From Gammaproteobacteria bacterium (lineage in GTDB: Bacteria; Pseudomonadota; Gammaproteobacteria; Nevskiales; Nevskiaceae), in assembly GCA_026398875.1 (NCBI GenBank), contig JAPLSB010000017.1, positions 124,001 through 188,000 on the forward strand: DNA of 64,000 nucleotides, written 5' to 3'. The notes beneath the pieces were generated by a model that saw nothing but the letters and a program-made list of their open reading frames with translations, was not told the origin of the DNA and did no database searches. This document shows positions 45,628 to 53,814 of the stretch, in pieces (position 1 is the stretch's first letter; every line of letters starts with the position of its first letter). The translations under genes were made by a program, and so were the position numbers.

Positions 45628-46486
45628 GTATCCGCTCGATGCGGACTCGGCAGCGGGCTACGCCCTGCTGCCGGTCGCCAGCACCCGTGACGGCCTGACC
45701 CAGGCCACGCAGGACTGCGTGGCCGAGGAAGCGCCAGTCGCGCTGATCGTCAACGGCGCACCGCATGTAGTGATGATGGCCACACCGGGTGATCTCGCCG
45801 ACTTCGCGCTGGGCTTCTGCTTAAGCGAAGCGATCGTCGAGTGCCGCGAGGACGTCGAACTGCTCGGCGTCACTGCACTCGACAACGGTTTCGAGGTGTC
45901 GCTGCGGATCCCGCCGGAGCGCCATCAGCGGCTGGCCGATCGCCGCCGCAACCTTGTCGGCCGCAGCGGCTGCGGCCTGTGCGGATCGGAAACGATTGCT
46001 GAAGCAATGCGTCCGGCACCGCATGTGCCGGCCGGGTTGCCGATCGAGACGACGGCGCTGCATCGGGCGCTGCACGCGCTGCGAAGCCGACAGCCGATCA
46101 ATGCCATCACCGGTGCGACTCATGCCGCCGGCTGGGCCGATGCCAGCGGCCGACTGCTGCTGGTCCGCGAGGATGTCGGCCGTCACAATGCGCTCGACAA
46201 GCTGATCGGTGCGATGTCCGTTGCCCATCTGGACCCGGCTCGCGGCTTTGCCGTGATCACCTCGCGCGCCAGCTACGAAATGGTGCTGAAGGCCGCCACC
46301 ATCGGCCTGCCGCTGCTGGCCGCGATCTCGGCGCCGACCGCACTCGCCGTGCGCATGGCCGAAGACGCCGGGCTGACCTTGGTCGGCTTCGCGCGCAACA
46401 ACAACCACGTGGTCTATGCCTGCGGCGCGCGCCTGATCGCCGCCAGCGGTGTCGCCACCCCGTCATTTGAAAAGGTCCCTGCATGA
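45602..46486 (+). CDS. fdhD: Formate dehydrogenase sulfurtransferase FdhD (FdsC)
   Basis: FdhD transfers sulfur to the molybdenum cofactor and is required for formate dehydrogenase activity; in fdsGBACD operons the gene is called fdsC. The sulfur-relay Cys pair is in GRSGCGLCGSE. Other family segments are EEAPVALIVNG, REDVGRHNALDKLIGA and ISAPTALAV. Length 294. It overlaps fdsA by 26 bases and fdsD by 4 bases, so all three are translationally coupled. Confidence 0.96.
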   Translation: MSAPQAPSRYPLDADSAAGYALLPVASTRDGLTQATQDCVAEEAPVALIVNGAPHVVMMATPGDLADFALGFCLSEAIVECREDVELLGVTALDNGFEVSLRIPPERHQRLADRRRNLVGRSGCGLCGSETIAEAMRPAPHVPAGLPIETTALHRALHALRSRQPINAITGATHAAGWADASGRLLLVREDVGRHNALDKLIGAMSVAHLDPARGFAVITSRASYEMVLKAATIGLPLLAAISAPTALAVRMAEDAGLTLVGFARNNNHVVYACGARLIAASGVATPSFEKVPA

Positions 46487-46704
46487 ACCCCCAGAACCTC
46501 GGCGAGATGGCGAACCGCATCGCGGACTTCTTCGCGGCCGAACCCGATCACGCCGAAGCGGTAGCCGGTGTCGCCAATCACATCGACAAGTTCTGGGAGC
46601 CGCGGATGCAGAAGCAGTTGCGCGCCTGCATCGAGCGCGGTGACGAATCGCTGCACCCGCTGGTGATCGAGGCGATGCGCCAGATCGCCGACGCCCAGGT
46701 CTGA
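46483..46704 (+). CDS. fdsD: Formate dehydrogenase delta subunit
   Basis: A 73-residue helical protein, the small delta subunit (FdsD) of the soluble NAD-dependent formate dehydrogenase, thought to support assembly. Visible marks are the start LGEMANRIADFFAAEPD and the KFWEPRMQKQL segment. It overlaps fdhD (ATGA) and is the last gene of the operon, ending 7 bases from a convergent stop with no visible terminator. Confidence 0.94.
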   Translation: MNPQNLGEMANRIADFFAAEPDHAEAVAGVANHIDKFWEPRMQKQLRACIERGDESLHPLVIEAMRQIADAQV

Positions 46705-46711
46705 ATCGGCG

Positions 46712-47995
46712 TCAGGTTTCGGAAGCCTCGCGCAGCATCGCCTTCAGCTTGCGCAGGCGCTTGTATTCGACCCAGTCGAAGGTTTCCAGAAACGCGGCAG
46801 CCGCCTTCGCGCCTTCCCGGAACAGGTCGATCTTGTCCTTGTTCGGCAGCTCGAAATTCAGCCAGTTGTGCTGCTTGGTATCGATGTAGGCGATCAGCCG
46901 GCTGTAGTCCGGGTTGCCGGCGAGGAAGTCCTGATCCAGCGCACCGCGCGCCGCATTGAACACGCTGCCGATCAGCTTGGTCGGGCTGTCGATCAGCGTC
47001 GGTTCGTCGGCCGGAATGCCGAGCTTGACGCCGAAGGTTGGCGCCCGTGGCACCTTGCGCTGGTTGTGGAACACGGCGATCGGGAAGTTCGAGACGATGC
47101 CGCCATCAACGAAAACGCATTCCTTCGGCACCCGCGTGCCCTTGTAGCTGGTCAGCGCCTGCCAGCGCGCCAGCGCATCCGGTCCCTGCGGAATCTTGCC
47201 GACCCGCACCGGATGGAAGAACGCCGGTACCGACATCGAGGTACGGACGAAATCGGCCGGATTCAGCGCATCAGGCTGCGCCCAGTACAGCGCCGCCATC
47301 TTCGGCAGCTCGACCTTGGTCCCGGTGGTGATGTCGGCGGCGATCACCGCCAGTCGGCCCTTGATCGCCTGCGTGTCGGTATCGGTCGCACGAACCCCTC
47401 GCTCCGCATCGTGTTCGACCACGTAGCCATCCGGCGGCGGCGTTGCCAGCACGGCATCGAGATCGGTCAGCGTGGCAATTCCGTTGTCGGCGAGCACGGT
47501 GGTGAGCCAGCTGCGGAAGCGCGACCCCGGATGCAGCCCGAGGTCGTCGGAAAAGTTGTCGACGACCTGTGCCGCCTTCATCGCCAGCTTGAACTTGCCG
47601 GCGCCGCCGACCAGCGCCTTGGTGAAGTCACGGGCATCGCTGTCGCCATCGATGAAGCTGGCCATCGGCACATTGGCGACGATCTCCGCCACCCGCGTTG
47701 CCTTGGCCACATGTGGCGGCCCGAGGGCGGCGATCACCAGCGCATTGATCGAACCAGCCGACGTGCCGCCGAGGCCGAGAAAGCGCAGGCCGGCCGATTC
47801 GAGCACGTAGGAATAGCCGGCCAGTGCAACGCCGAGCACGCCGCCGCCTTCCATCACCAGATCGACATACTGGTTGCCGTGCCGATCGCGGATATCCGAT
47901 ACCGGATGAGCCAGGATGCGTGCGCGCGCCTGCTCGACGGCGGCCACCACAGTGGGTTCGTTGATCAGCTTGCTGACCGGCAATGCTTCGCTCAT
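46712..47995 (-). CDS. Patatin-like phospholipase
   Basis: A Ser-Asp dyad acyl hydrolase of the patatin family. The oxyanion loop EGGGVLGVALAG, the nucleophile motif GGTSAGS and the catalytic DGGIVSNFP are all present in the correct order. Length 427; no signal peptide, so cytoplasmic or type-III/other export cannot be judged. The ATG has GAGGAG at good spacing, whereas the longer in-frame extension has none. The substrate is probably a phospholipid or glycerolipid. Confidence 0.93.
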   Translation of the reverse strand: MSEALPVSKLINEPTVVAAVEQARARILAHPVSDIRDRHGNQYVDLVMEGGGVLGVALAGYSYVLESAGLRFLGLGGTSAGSINALVIAALGPPHVAKATRVAEIVANVPMASFIDGDSDARDFTKALVGGAGKFKLAMKAAQVVDNFSDDLGLHPGSRFRSWLTTVLADNGIATLTDLDAVLATPPPDGYVVEHDAERGVRATDTDTQAIKGRLAVIAADITTGTKVELPKMAALYWAQPDALNPADFVRTSMSVPAFFHPVRVGKIPQGPDALARWQALTSYKGTRVPKECVFVDGGIVSNFPIAVFHNQRKVPRAPTFGVKLGIPADEPTLIDSPTKLIGSVFNAARGALDQDFLAGNPDYSRLIAYIDTKQHNWLNFELPNKDKIDLFREGAKAAAAFLETFDWVEYKRLRKLKAMLREASET

Positions 47996-48144
47996 GGCTG
48001 CTCCTCGGTTCGTGAATGGCCGCAGCGGCGGCGCGTCGACTCTAGCAATGCCCTTGCTCGTCAACCGATAAACCGGTCACAGGGGCCGAGATGCGTTTGT
48101 GCTGATCCGCAGCCTCCTGCTGCCGCGAGCGATCCGCAGTGGTG

Positions 48145-49011
48145 TCAGTTGGCACGCGTTGCACGCGTCAGCCACCACGCGAAGCTGCCGGCCGTCAGCA
48201 TCATGATCGGGCTATAGAGCGTGGCCGGAATCGCCATCGTCGGCGAGTTCAGCAGCAGCGGCGACAACGCCAGCGAGATCGCCAGTGCCGAGTTGTGGAC
48301 GCCGATTTCCATACCGATCGCGGTCGCCTGCGGCCGACCGAGCCCGGCCAGCTTCGCGAGCTGGTAGCCGATCAGCAGACTCAGCAGGTTGAAGCTCAGC
48401 ATCGCCCCACCAATCCGTGGCAGATCCTCGGTGATCGCCTTCCAGCCGCTGACCACCACCAGCGCCACGATCGCCAGCAGGAACACCAGCGAGAACAGCT
48501 TGACCGGCTTTTCAAATCGGATCGCCAGCACCGGCCGGCGATTGCGCAGCAGCATGCCGACCAGCACCGGCACGATGACGATCGCCACTACCTGCGCCAC
48601 CTTGCCGAACTGCAGCGGCACGCTCTTGCCTTCGCCAATGAAGTGCAGCAGCGCCAGATTGATCATCAGCGGCAAGGTGATGATCGCCAGCAGCGAATTG
48701 ACCGCGGTCAGCGTGATGTTCAGCGCCACGTCGCCGCGCGCCAGATGGCTGAACAGATTGGCGCTGGTGCCGCCGGGCGATGCCGCCAGCAGCATCAGCC
48801 CGACCGAGAACGCCGGGCTCAGCGCAAACGCGTAACAGAGCCCGAAGGCCACCGACGGCAGCACGATCACCTGCACCACCAGCGCCACCGCAACCGCCCG
48901 TGGCTGGGTCAGCACGCGGCGGAAGTCGTCGATCGTCAGCGACAAGCCCAGCCCCAGCATGATGATCGCCAGCGCCATCGGCAGGTAGATCGTCGAGATC
49001 GTGCTCATCAT
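48145..49011 (-). CDS. Bile acid:sodium symporter (BASS) family transporter
   Basis: A 288-residue inner-membrane protein with about nine or ten hydrophobic segments. Family marks are LGLGLSLTIDDFRR, LLAASPGGTSANLFSHLARGD and a late GMEIGVHNSALAISLAL, which form the sodium and substrate crossover regions. BASS proteins import organic anions; this one's substrate is unknown. Two adjacent ATGs are possible starts. It is divergent to the M20 peptidase, suggesting a shared control region of 141 bases. Confidence 0.92.
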   Translation of the reverse strand: MMSTISTIYLPMALAIIMLGLGLSLTIDDFRRVLTQPRAVAVALVVQVIVLPSVAFGLCYAFALSPAFSVGLMLLAASPGGTSANLFSHLARGDVALNITLTAVNSLLAIITLPLMINLALLHFIGEGKSVPLQFGKVAQVVAIVIVPVLVGMLLRNRRPVLAIRFEKPVKLFSLVFLLAIVALVVVSGWKAITEDLPRIGGAMLSFNLLSLLIGYQLAKLAGLGRPQATAIGMEIGVHNSALAISLALSPLLLNSPTMAIPATLYSPIMMLTAGSFAWWLTRATRAN

Positions 49012-49152
49012 CAGGCGGGCGAATCCATTGCAAGGCGGTGCGCGACTGTCCGCGTTGCTGCGCTGCGCTGGCAAGCCCGGGTGATGCCGGACGTTTCCGG
49101 CACCGCGCGAATCGCCGATGCTAGGGCGTCCACCCTGCCCGCCCCACGATCG

Positions 49153-50607
49153 ATGCGCCTGATCATCCCGATCTCGCTGAGCCTGCTCGCGCTGCCGGCC
49201 GTGCTCGCGTTCAACACGCTGCGGCTGCCGGCATTGCCGGACGCGGCACCCGCGCACGATCTCGCCACGATCGATGAAGCCGCTGCCGCCGCGCGGCTGG
49301 CCGAAGCGGTGCGCATTCCGACGATCTCGACCGGAGCCGATCCCGCATCCGATCCGGCAGCGCTGGCAGCGTTCGCCGACCTGCTGGCCAGCCGTTATCC
49401 GAACGCCCATCGCGTGATGACGCGCGAGCGCATCGGCGACGGCAGCCTGCTGTTCACCTGGCGTGGCCGCGACACAACGCTGAAGCCGGTGCTGCTGCTG
49501 GCCCACATCGACGTGGTGCCGGTCGAGCCGGGGACCGAAGCGCGCTGGACGCATCCGGCCTTCGCAGGCGTCATCGCCAACGGCTACATCTGGGGCCGTG
49601 GCACGCTCGACGACAAGTTGAACGTGACCGGCCTGATGGAAGCCGCCGAAGCGCTCGCCGCACAGGGCTGGCAACCACCGCGCAGCTTGCTGTTCGCATT
49701 CGGCCACGACGAGGAAGTCGGCGGCAGCGGTGCCAAGGCCATCGCCGCAACACTCAAGCAGCGCGGCATCCGGGCCGCATTCCTGCTTGATGAAGGCGGT
49801 GCGCTGACCACCGGCATCATGCCCGGCGTGTCGCGCCCGGTGGCCACGATCATGGCTGCCGAAAAGGGCTATGCCTCATTCCGGCTGACCGCCACCGCAG
49901 CGGGCGGCCATTCCTCGCAGCCGCCGCCGGACACCGCCGTGACGCGCCTCGCCCGCGCGCTGGTCCGCTTGCAGGACCAGCCGCTGCCGGCGCGGCTGGC
50001 CGCACCGGTCGACGTGATGCTGGAACGCGCGGCCCCCGCGATGGGCCTGGTCAATCGCGTGGCGATCGCCAACCGCTGGCTGTTCGAGGGGCTGCTGATC
50101 AAGCTGCTGGCCGCGCAGCCGGTCTCCAACGCGCTGGTCCGCACCACCACGGCACCAACGATGCTGCGCGCCGGCGTCAAGGACAATGTGCTGCCAGCCG
50201 AAGCCAGCGCGGTGATCAACTTCCGGCTGCTGCCGGGCGACAGCGCCAAAGCCGTCGAAGCGCATATCCGCAAGGCGATCGCCGATGACGGCATCGCGAT
50301 CACGCTCGACGGTGGCTTCGCCAGCGAAGCCTCGGCGGTGTCCGATCCCGATTCCGCGGCGTTCCGGCAACTGGCCGAGGTCACACGTAGCGTGTTCCCG
50401 GATGCCGTGGTGACCACCGGCCTGATGCTCGGGGCGACCGACGCACGCCACTACGAAGGCCTGTACGACAACCGTTACAACTTCATGCCGGTGATCCTGA
50501 ACGCCGAAGACCTGCAACGCATCCACGGCGCCAACGAAAGGATCGCCGTGGCGGACTACGCGAAGCTCATCCGCTGGTATCGGCGGCTGCTCGAAAGCCT
50601 GCCGTGA
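49153..50607 (+). CDS. M20 family metallopeptidase, membrane-anchored or exported
   Basis: A 484-residue M20-family (carboxypeptidase PM20D1-like) hydrolase. An N-terminal hydrophobic segment (about residues 2-20) is a signal anchor. Zinc ligands and catalytic residues appear as LLLAHIDVVPV, RGTLDDK, GHDEEVGGSG, LLDEGG and the late RHYEGLYDNRYNF. A dimerisation domain follows GGHSSQPP. Relatives process N-acyl amino acids or dipeptides. The neighbour on the other strand is a BASS transporter. Confidence 0.9.
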   Translation: MRLIIPISLSLLALPAVLAFNTLRLPALPDAAPAHDLATIDEAAAAARLAEAVRIPTISTGADPASDPAALAAFADLLASRYPNAHRVMTRERIGDGSLLFTWRGRDTTLKPVLLLAHIDVVPVEPGTEARWTHPAFAGVIANGYIWGRGTLDDKLNVTGLMEAAEALAAQGWQPPRSLLFAFGHDEEVGGSGAKAIAATLKQRGIRAAFLLDEGGALTTGIMPGVSRPVATIMAAEKGYASFRLTATAAGGHSSQPPPDTAVTRLARALVRLQDQPLPARLAAPVDVMLERAAPAMGLVNRVAIANRWLFEGLLIKLLAAQPVSNALVRTTTAPTMLRAGVKDNVLPAEASAVINFRLLPGDSAKAVEAHIRKAIADDGIAITLDGGFASEASAVSDPDSAAFRQLAEVTRSVFPDAVVTTGLMLGATDARHYEGLYDNRYNFMPVILNAEDLQRIHGANERIAVADYAKLIRWYRRLLESLP

Positions 50608-50609
50608 TC

Positions 50610-50696
50610 GTAGGGTGGGCAGGCTTCACCTGCCCACCGATTCGCCAAGGTTCAACGATTGCGCAAAGGTGGGCAGATGAAGCCTGCCCACCCTAC
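50610..50696. repeat. Pair of inverted REP-like hairpins (GTAGGGTGGGCAGGC type)
   Basis: Two 28-base arms (50610-50637 and 50669-50696) are reverse complements, and each arm folds alone (GTGGGCAGG / CCTGCCCAC). The pair fills the space between the convergent M20 peptidase and 8-oxoguanine deaminase genes and may double as a bidirectional terminator, though no T-run is present. Its core differs from the REP type at 58-59 kb. Confidence 0.75.
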
Positions 50697-50702
50697 AGGT
50701 CG

Positions 50703-52097
50703 TCAGGCGTTCAGCAGCCGCTGGCTGGCAGCGTTATGGCGCCGGACCAGCGCCGGCAGATCGACCCCGAGCAGCACGCCGTCATCGACAACCAGCCGGC
50801 CGTTGATCACCGAAGTCCAGGCACGAACGGGCGAGCAGGTCATCAGCGCAGCCACCGGATCGGCCTGCGCACCGGCGTGCTCGATGCCATCGACACGGAA
50901 CGCCACGACATCCGCCGACATGCCCGGCTGCAGGCTGCCGATGTCGTCACGAGCCAGCATCCGCGCACCGCCGAGCGTGGCCAGTTCCAGCGCTTCGCGA
51001 GCCGAGAAGCGACCCGCGCGTGACTCGAAACCGGGCCAGCCGACGCGCTGCAGCAGCATCGCCTGGCGCGCCTCGCCAAGCATGTGGTTGCCGTCGTTGC
51101 TCGCCGAGCCATCGACGCCGATGCCGACCCGCACGCCGGCATCGACCATGGCCCGCAGCGGCGCGATGCCGGACGCCAGGATCATGTTGCTGCTGGCGCA
51201 ATGGCAGATGCCGCTGCAGCTGTGCGCCATCTTCGCGATGTCCGCTGGCGACGGATGGACCATGTGCGCGAACCAGACGTCCGGCCCGAGCCACTCCACC
51301 GACTCCGCGTAGTCGATCGGCCGCAGGCCGAACTTCTCGACGCAATACCGATCCTCGTCAGCGGTTTCCGCAAGATGCGTGTGCAGGCCGACCTGGCGAT
51401 GCGAACGCGCCAGCCGCGCGCTCTCGCGCATCAGCGTGCCGCTGACGCTGAACGGCGAGCACGGCGCCAGGCCGATCCTGAGCATCGAGTGGCGCTCGGG
51501 GTCATGGAAGGTATCGATGGCGCGCTGCGAGTCCTTGAGGATCGCGTCCTCCTGCTCGACCAGATGATCCGGCGGCAAGCCGCCTTTCGATTCGCCGACG
51601 CTCATCGAGCCGCGCGTCGGATGGAAGCGCACACCGAGTTCATGCGCAGCAGCGATCTCGTCGTCGATGCGGCTGCCGTTCGGGTACATGTACAGATGAT
51701 CGGCCACAGTGGTGGCACCGCTCATCAGCAGTTCGGCAAGGCCGATCTTGGCGCTCACATAGACCGCTTCCGGGTCCATGCGGCCCCAGATCGGATAGAG
51801 CATCTTCAGCCAGTCGAACAGGATCAGACCGCCGCCGGTGCCGATCGCCCGCGTCAGCGTCTGGTACAGGTGATGGTGACCATTGATCAGCCCCGGCATC
51901 ACGACGCAGCCGGTCATGTTCCGGATAGTGGTCGGCGCCCGCGCCGGATCGGCGGCGATCCAGGCAGCAACCTCGGCTGCAGTGCCGACGCAGGCAATCG
52001 TCTTGCCTTCGATGGCGACACTGCCGCCACGAATCTCGCGGCGCGTGGCGTCCATGGTGACGACGACATCCGCGTTCTGAAGCAGCAAGATCTTCAT
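50703..52097 (-). CDS. 8-oxoguanine deaminase-like amidohydrolase
   Basis: A 464-residue amidohydrolase-superfamily enzyme, closest in pattern to 8-oxoguanine deaminases and the chlorohydrolase/guanine deaminase group. Metal ligands are visible in GLINGHHHLYQT, HTHLAETADE, and the Asp in GVDGSASNDG. The order of motifs and the LFDWLKMLYP segment fit 8-oxoguanine deaminase. It would remove the exocyclic amine of guanine-type bases, consistent with the purine genes that follow. Hydroxyatrazine-type or cytosine-type substrates cannot be excluded. Confidence 0.8.
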   Translation of the reverse strand: MKILLLQNADVVVTMDATRREIRGGSVAIEGKTIACVGTAAEVAAWIAADPARAPTTIRNMTGCVVMPGLINGHHHLYQTLTRAIGTGGGLILFDWLKMLYPIWGRMDPEAVYVSAKIGLAELLMSGATTVADHLYMYPNGSRIDDEIAAAHELGVRFHPTRGSMSVGESKGGLPPDHLVEQEDAILKDSQRAIDTFHDPERHSMLRIGLAPCSPFSVSGTLMRESARLARSHRQVGLHTHLAETADEDRYCVEKFGLRPIDYAESVEWLGPDVWFAHMVHPSPADIAKMAHSCSGICHCASSNMILASGIAPLRAMVDAGVRVGIGVDGSASNDGNHMLGEARQAMLLQRVGWPGFESRAGRFSAREALELATLGGARMLARDDIGSLQPGMSADVVAFRVDGIEHAGAQADPVAALMTCSPVRAWTSVINGRLVVDDGVLLGVDLPALVRRHNAASQRLLNA

Positions 52098-52136
52098 TCG
52101 ATTCGGGTCAGCGATGGCCTTCGGCAAAAAGCCCGG

Positions 52137-52230
52137 TGCACAAAGGCACAAAGGGGGAAAACGAGGACACCAAGCGCATCATTTTTTCTTCGTGCCCTTG
52201 CCGTTGCTGTTCTTCGTGCCTTTGTGCTCC
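52137..52230. repeat. Solo hairpin of the GxxExxY-element repeat family (copy A)
   Basis: Starts GTGCACAAAGGCACAAAGG and ends CTTCGTGCCTTTGTGCTCC; the two ends pair. Sequence matches the arms around the GxxExxY gene at 42.2-42.6 kb but contains no gene. It lies between the deaminase start and a leftover copy of the BMP gene end. Confidence 0.7.
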
Positions 52231-52261
52231 GGATTGTCCGATTCTGATGACGGCACGACGT

Positions 52262-52345
52262 TCACTTCGGAATCGAACCCTCGAAATACCTGTTGATCGA
52301 CAGCACTTCATCGCTCGGCATGGTCTTCCCGGCATCTATCCGGTG
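52262..52345 (-). pseudogene. Duplicated 3' end of the BMP gene (fossil copy)
   Basis: The minus strand reads RIDAGKTMPSDEVLSIN, RYFEGSIPK and a stop, in frame, and matches the last 30 or so codons of the full BMP gene at 52475-53560 with three residues deleted. The 75 or so bases beyond the stop are identical to the real gene's downstream DNA, displaced by 213 bases. Everything upstream of about 52345 is replaced by the repeat family. It is a remnant of a tandem duplication. Confidence 0.75.
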
Positions 52346-52356
52346 CAAAGCACGGA

Positions 52357-52445
52357 TGCACAAAGGGGAAAAGCAAGAACTCCAGGCGCATCATTTATTT
52401 CTTCGTGCCCTTGCCGTTGCTGTTCTTCGTGCCTTTGTGCTCCGG
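52357..52445. repeat. Solo hairpin of the GxxExxY-element repeat family (copy B)
   Basis: Starts ATGCACAAAGGGGAAAAGC and ends TTCGTGCCTTTGTGCTCCGG. Its right part is nearly identical to copy A (213 bases upstream), so it is part of the same tandem duplication. Immediately downstream is the 3' end of the intact BMP gene. Confidence 0.7.
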
Positions 52446-52474
52446 ATTGTCCGATTCTGATGACGGCACGACGT

Positions 52475-53560
52475 TCACTTCGGAATCGAGCCTTCGACGC
52501 CCTCGACGTACCAGTTGATCGACAGCAGCTCGTCGCTCGGCATGGTCTTGCCGGCGTCGATGCGCAGCTTGCCGCTATTGTCCTTCAGCGGCCCGGCGAA
52601 CGGATGCAAGGTGCCATCGATGATCGCCTGCTTGCGTGCTTCGAAGACCTTGGCGACCGGCGCCGGCACTGATGGATTCAGCGGCGACAGCACCACCAGC
52701 CCTTCCTTGATGCCCCAGCGCACCTGACGGCCACCGGTCCAGGTGCCGGCGAGCACCTTCTTCACTTCGTCGATGTAGTAGACGCCCCAGTTCTGGGTGT
52801 TGGCAGTCAGGTGAGCGCGCGGGCCAAAACGGCTCATGTCGGAATCCCAGCCGAAGGCATGCACGCCCTTTTCCTCGGCCACCTGCACGGCAGCCGGGGA
52901 ATCGGTGTTCTGGCACAGCATGTCGGCACCCTGGGCGATCAGCGTTTCGGCGGCCTGGCGCTCCTTGCCAGGGTCGTACCAGGTGTCGACCCAGATCACC
53001 TTGGTCTTGATCTTCGGGTTCACGCTGCGTGCGCCGAGCGTATAGGCGTCGAGATTGCGGATCACTTCGGGAATCGGGAACGAGCCGACGAAGCCGAGCG
53101 TGTTGGTCTTGGTCATCGAGCCGGCGATCACGCCGAGCAGATAGGCGCCTTCGTAGAAGCGGGCGTCGTAGTTCACCGAGTTCGGCCCAGACTTGTAACC
53201 GGTGGCGTGCTCGAAGCGCGTCTTCGGGAACAGCTTGGCGACCTTCTGAGTCGGGTCCATGTAGCCGAACGAGGTCGTGAAGATCAGCTCGTTCTTGCCG
53301 GCGGCCAGTTGGCGGATCACGCGTTCGGCGTCGGCGGTCTCCGGCACGCTGTCGACGAATACGGTCTTGACCTTGGCGCCCATCTCCTTTTCCAGCGCCT
53401 TGCGACCAAGATCGTGCTGGTAGCTCCAGCCGCCGTCGCCGACCGGGCCGATGTAGACAAACGCCACCTTCAGCGGCGGCGCGTCGGCCGCGATCGCGGC
53501 ACCGATGGCAAGGCCGAATGTCGCCAGCGCGGCGATCCAGCGTGACTTCAGGTTTCTCAT
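52475..53560 (-). CDS. BMP-family ABC transporter substrate-binding protein (nucleoside-type)
   Basis: A 361-residue periplasmic binding protein of the BMP/PnrA family, whose studied members bind purine nucleosides or bases. A Sec signal peptide (MRNLKSRWIAALATFGLAIG, cleaved near AIAA) is followed by VAFVYIGPVGDGGWSYQHD, TTSFGYMDPTQKVA, and the GWDSDMSRFGP and WGIKEGLV segments. The start was chosen at the signal peptide Met. No permease or ATPase genes are next to it, so it is an orphan within this window. Context with deaminases supports purine nucleoside binding. Confidence 0.9.
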   Translation of the reverse strand: MRNLKSRWIAALATFGLAIGAAIAADAPPLKVAFVYIGPVGDGGWSYQHDLGRKALEKEMGAKVKTVFVDSVPETADAERVIRQLAAGKNELIFTTSFGYMDPTQKVAKLFPKTRFEHATGYKSGPNSVNYDARFYEGAYLLGVIAGSMTKTNTLGFVGSFPIPEVIRNLDAYTLGARSVNPKIKTKVIWVDTWYDPGKERQAAETLIAQGADMLCQNTDSPAAVQVAEEKGVHAFGWDSDMSRFGPRAHLTANTQNWGVYYIDEVKKVLAGTWTGGRQVRWGIKEGLVVLSPLNPSVPAPVAKVFEARKQAIIDGTLHPFAGPLKDNSGKLRIDAGKTMPSDELLSINWYVEGVEGSIPK

Positions 53561-53645
53561 CTTGTTGGCGACTCCGGGTTCCATTCGACGGTGCTGGTGC
53601 GTGATGCACGAAATGTGCGCGCTGGCCGAAGCACAGCAAAGTGCT

Positions 53646-53741
53646 GCTCACGCCAAGGCGCAAAGACGCGAAGAACAGCAACGGCGAAAAGCCGTCTGCG
53701 ATTCATCGCTTTTCTTTGCGTCTTCGCGCCTTTGCGTGAGC
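53646..53741. repeat. Inverted repeat of the TCACGCCAAGGCGCAAAG type
   Basis: Left arm 53646-53674 (GCTCACGCCAAGGCGCAAAG at its start) and right arm 53713-53741 (CGCGCCTTTGCGTGAGC at its end) are nearly perfect reverse complements. This is a dispersed hairpin type; a decayed copy is at 1191-1269. It lies in the 254-base divergent space between the BMP gene and the adenine deaminase gene, leaving limited room for promoters. Confidence 0.8.
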
Positions 53742-53814
53742 CGCGTGTCTCGCCCCGGCCATGGCATGCCTATTGCCGTTGTCAGCAATCGCCATCCGGC
53801 TCCCGGAACAATCC

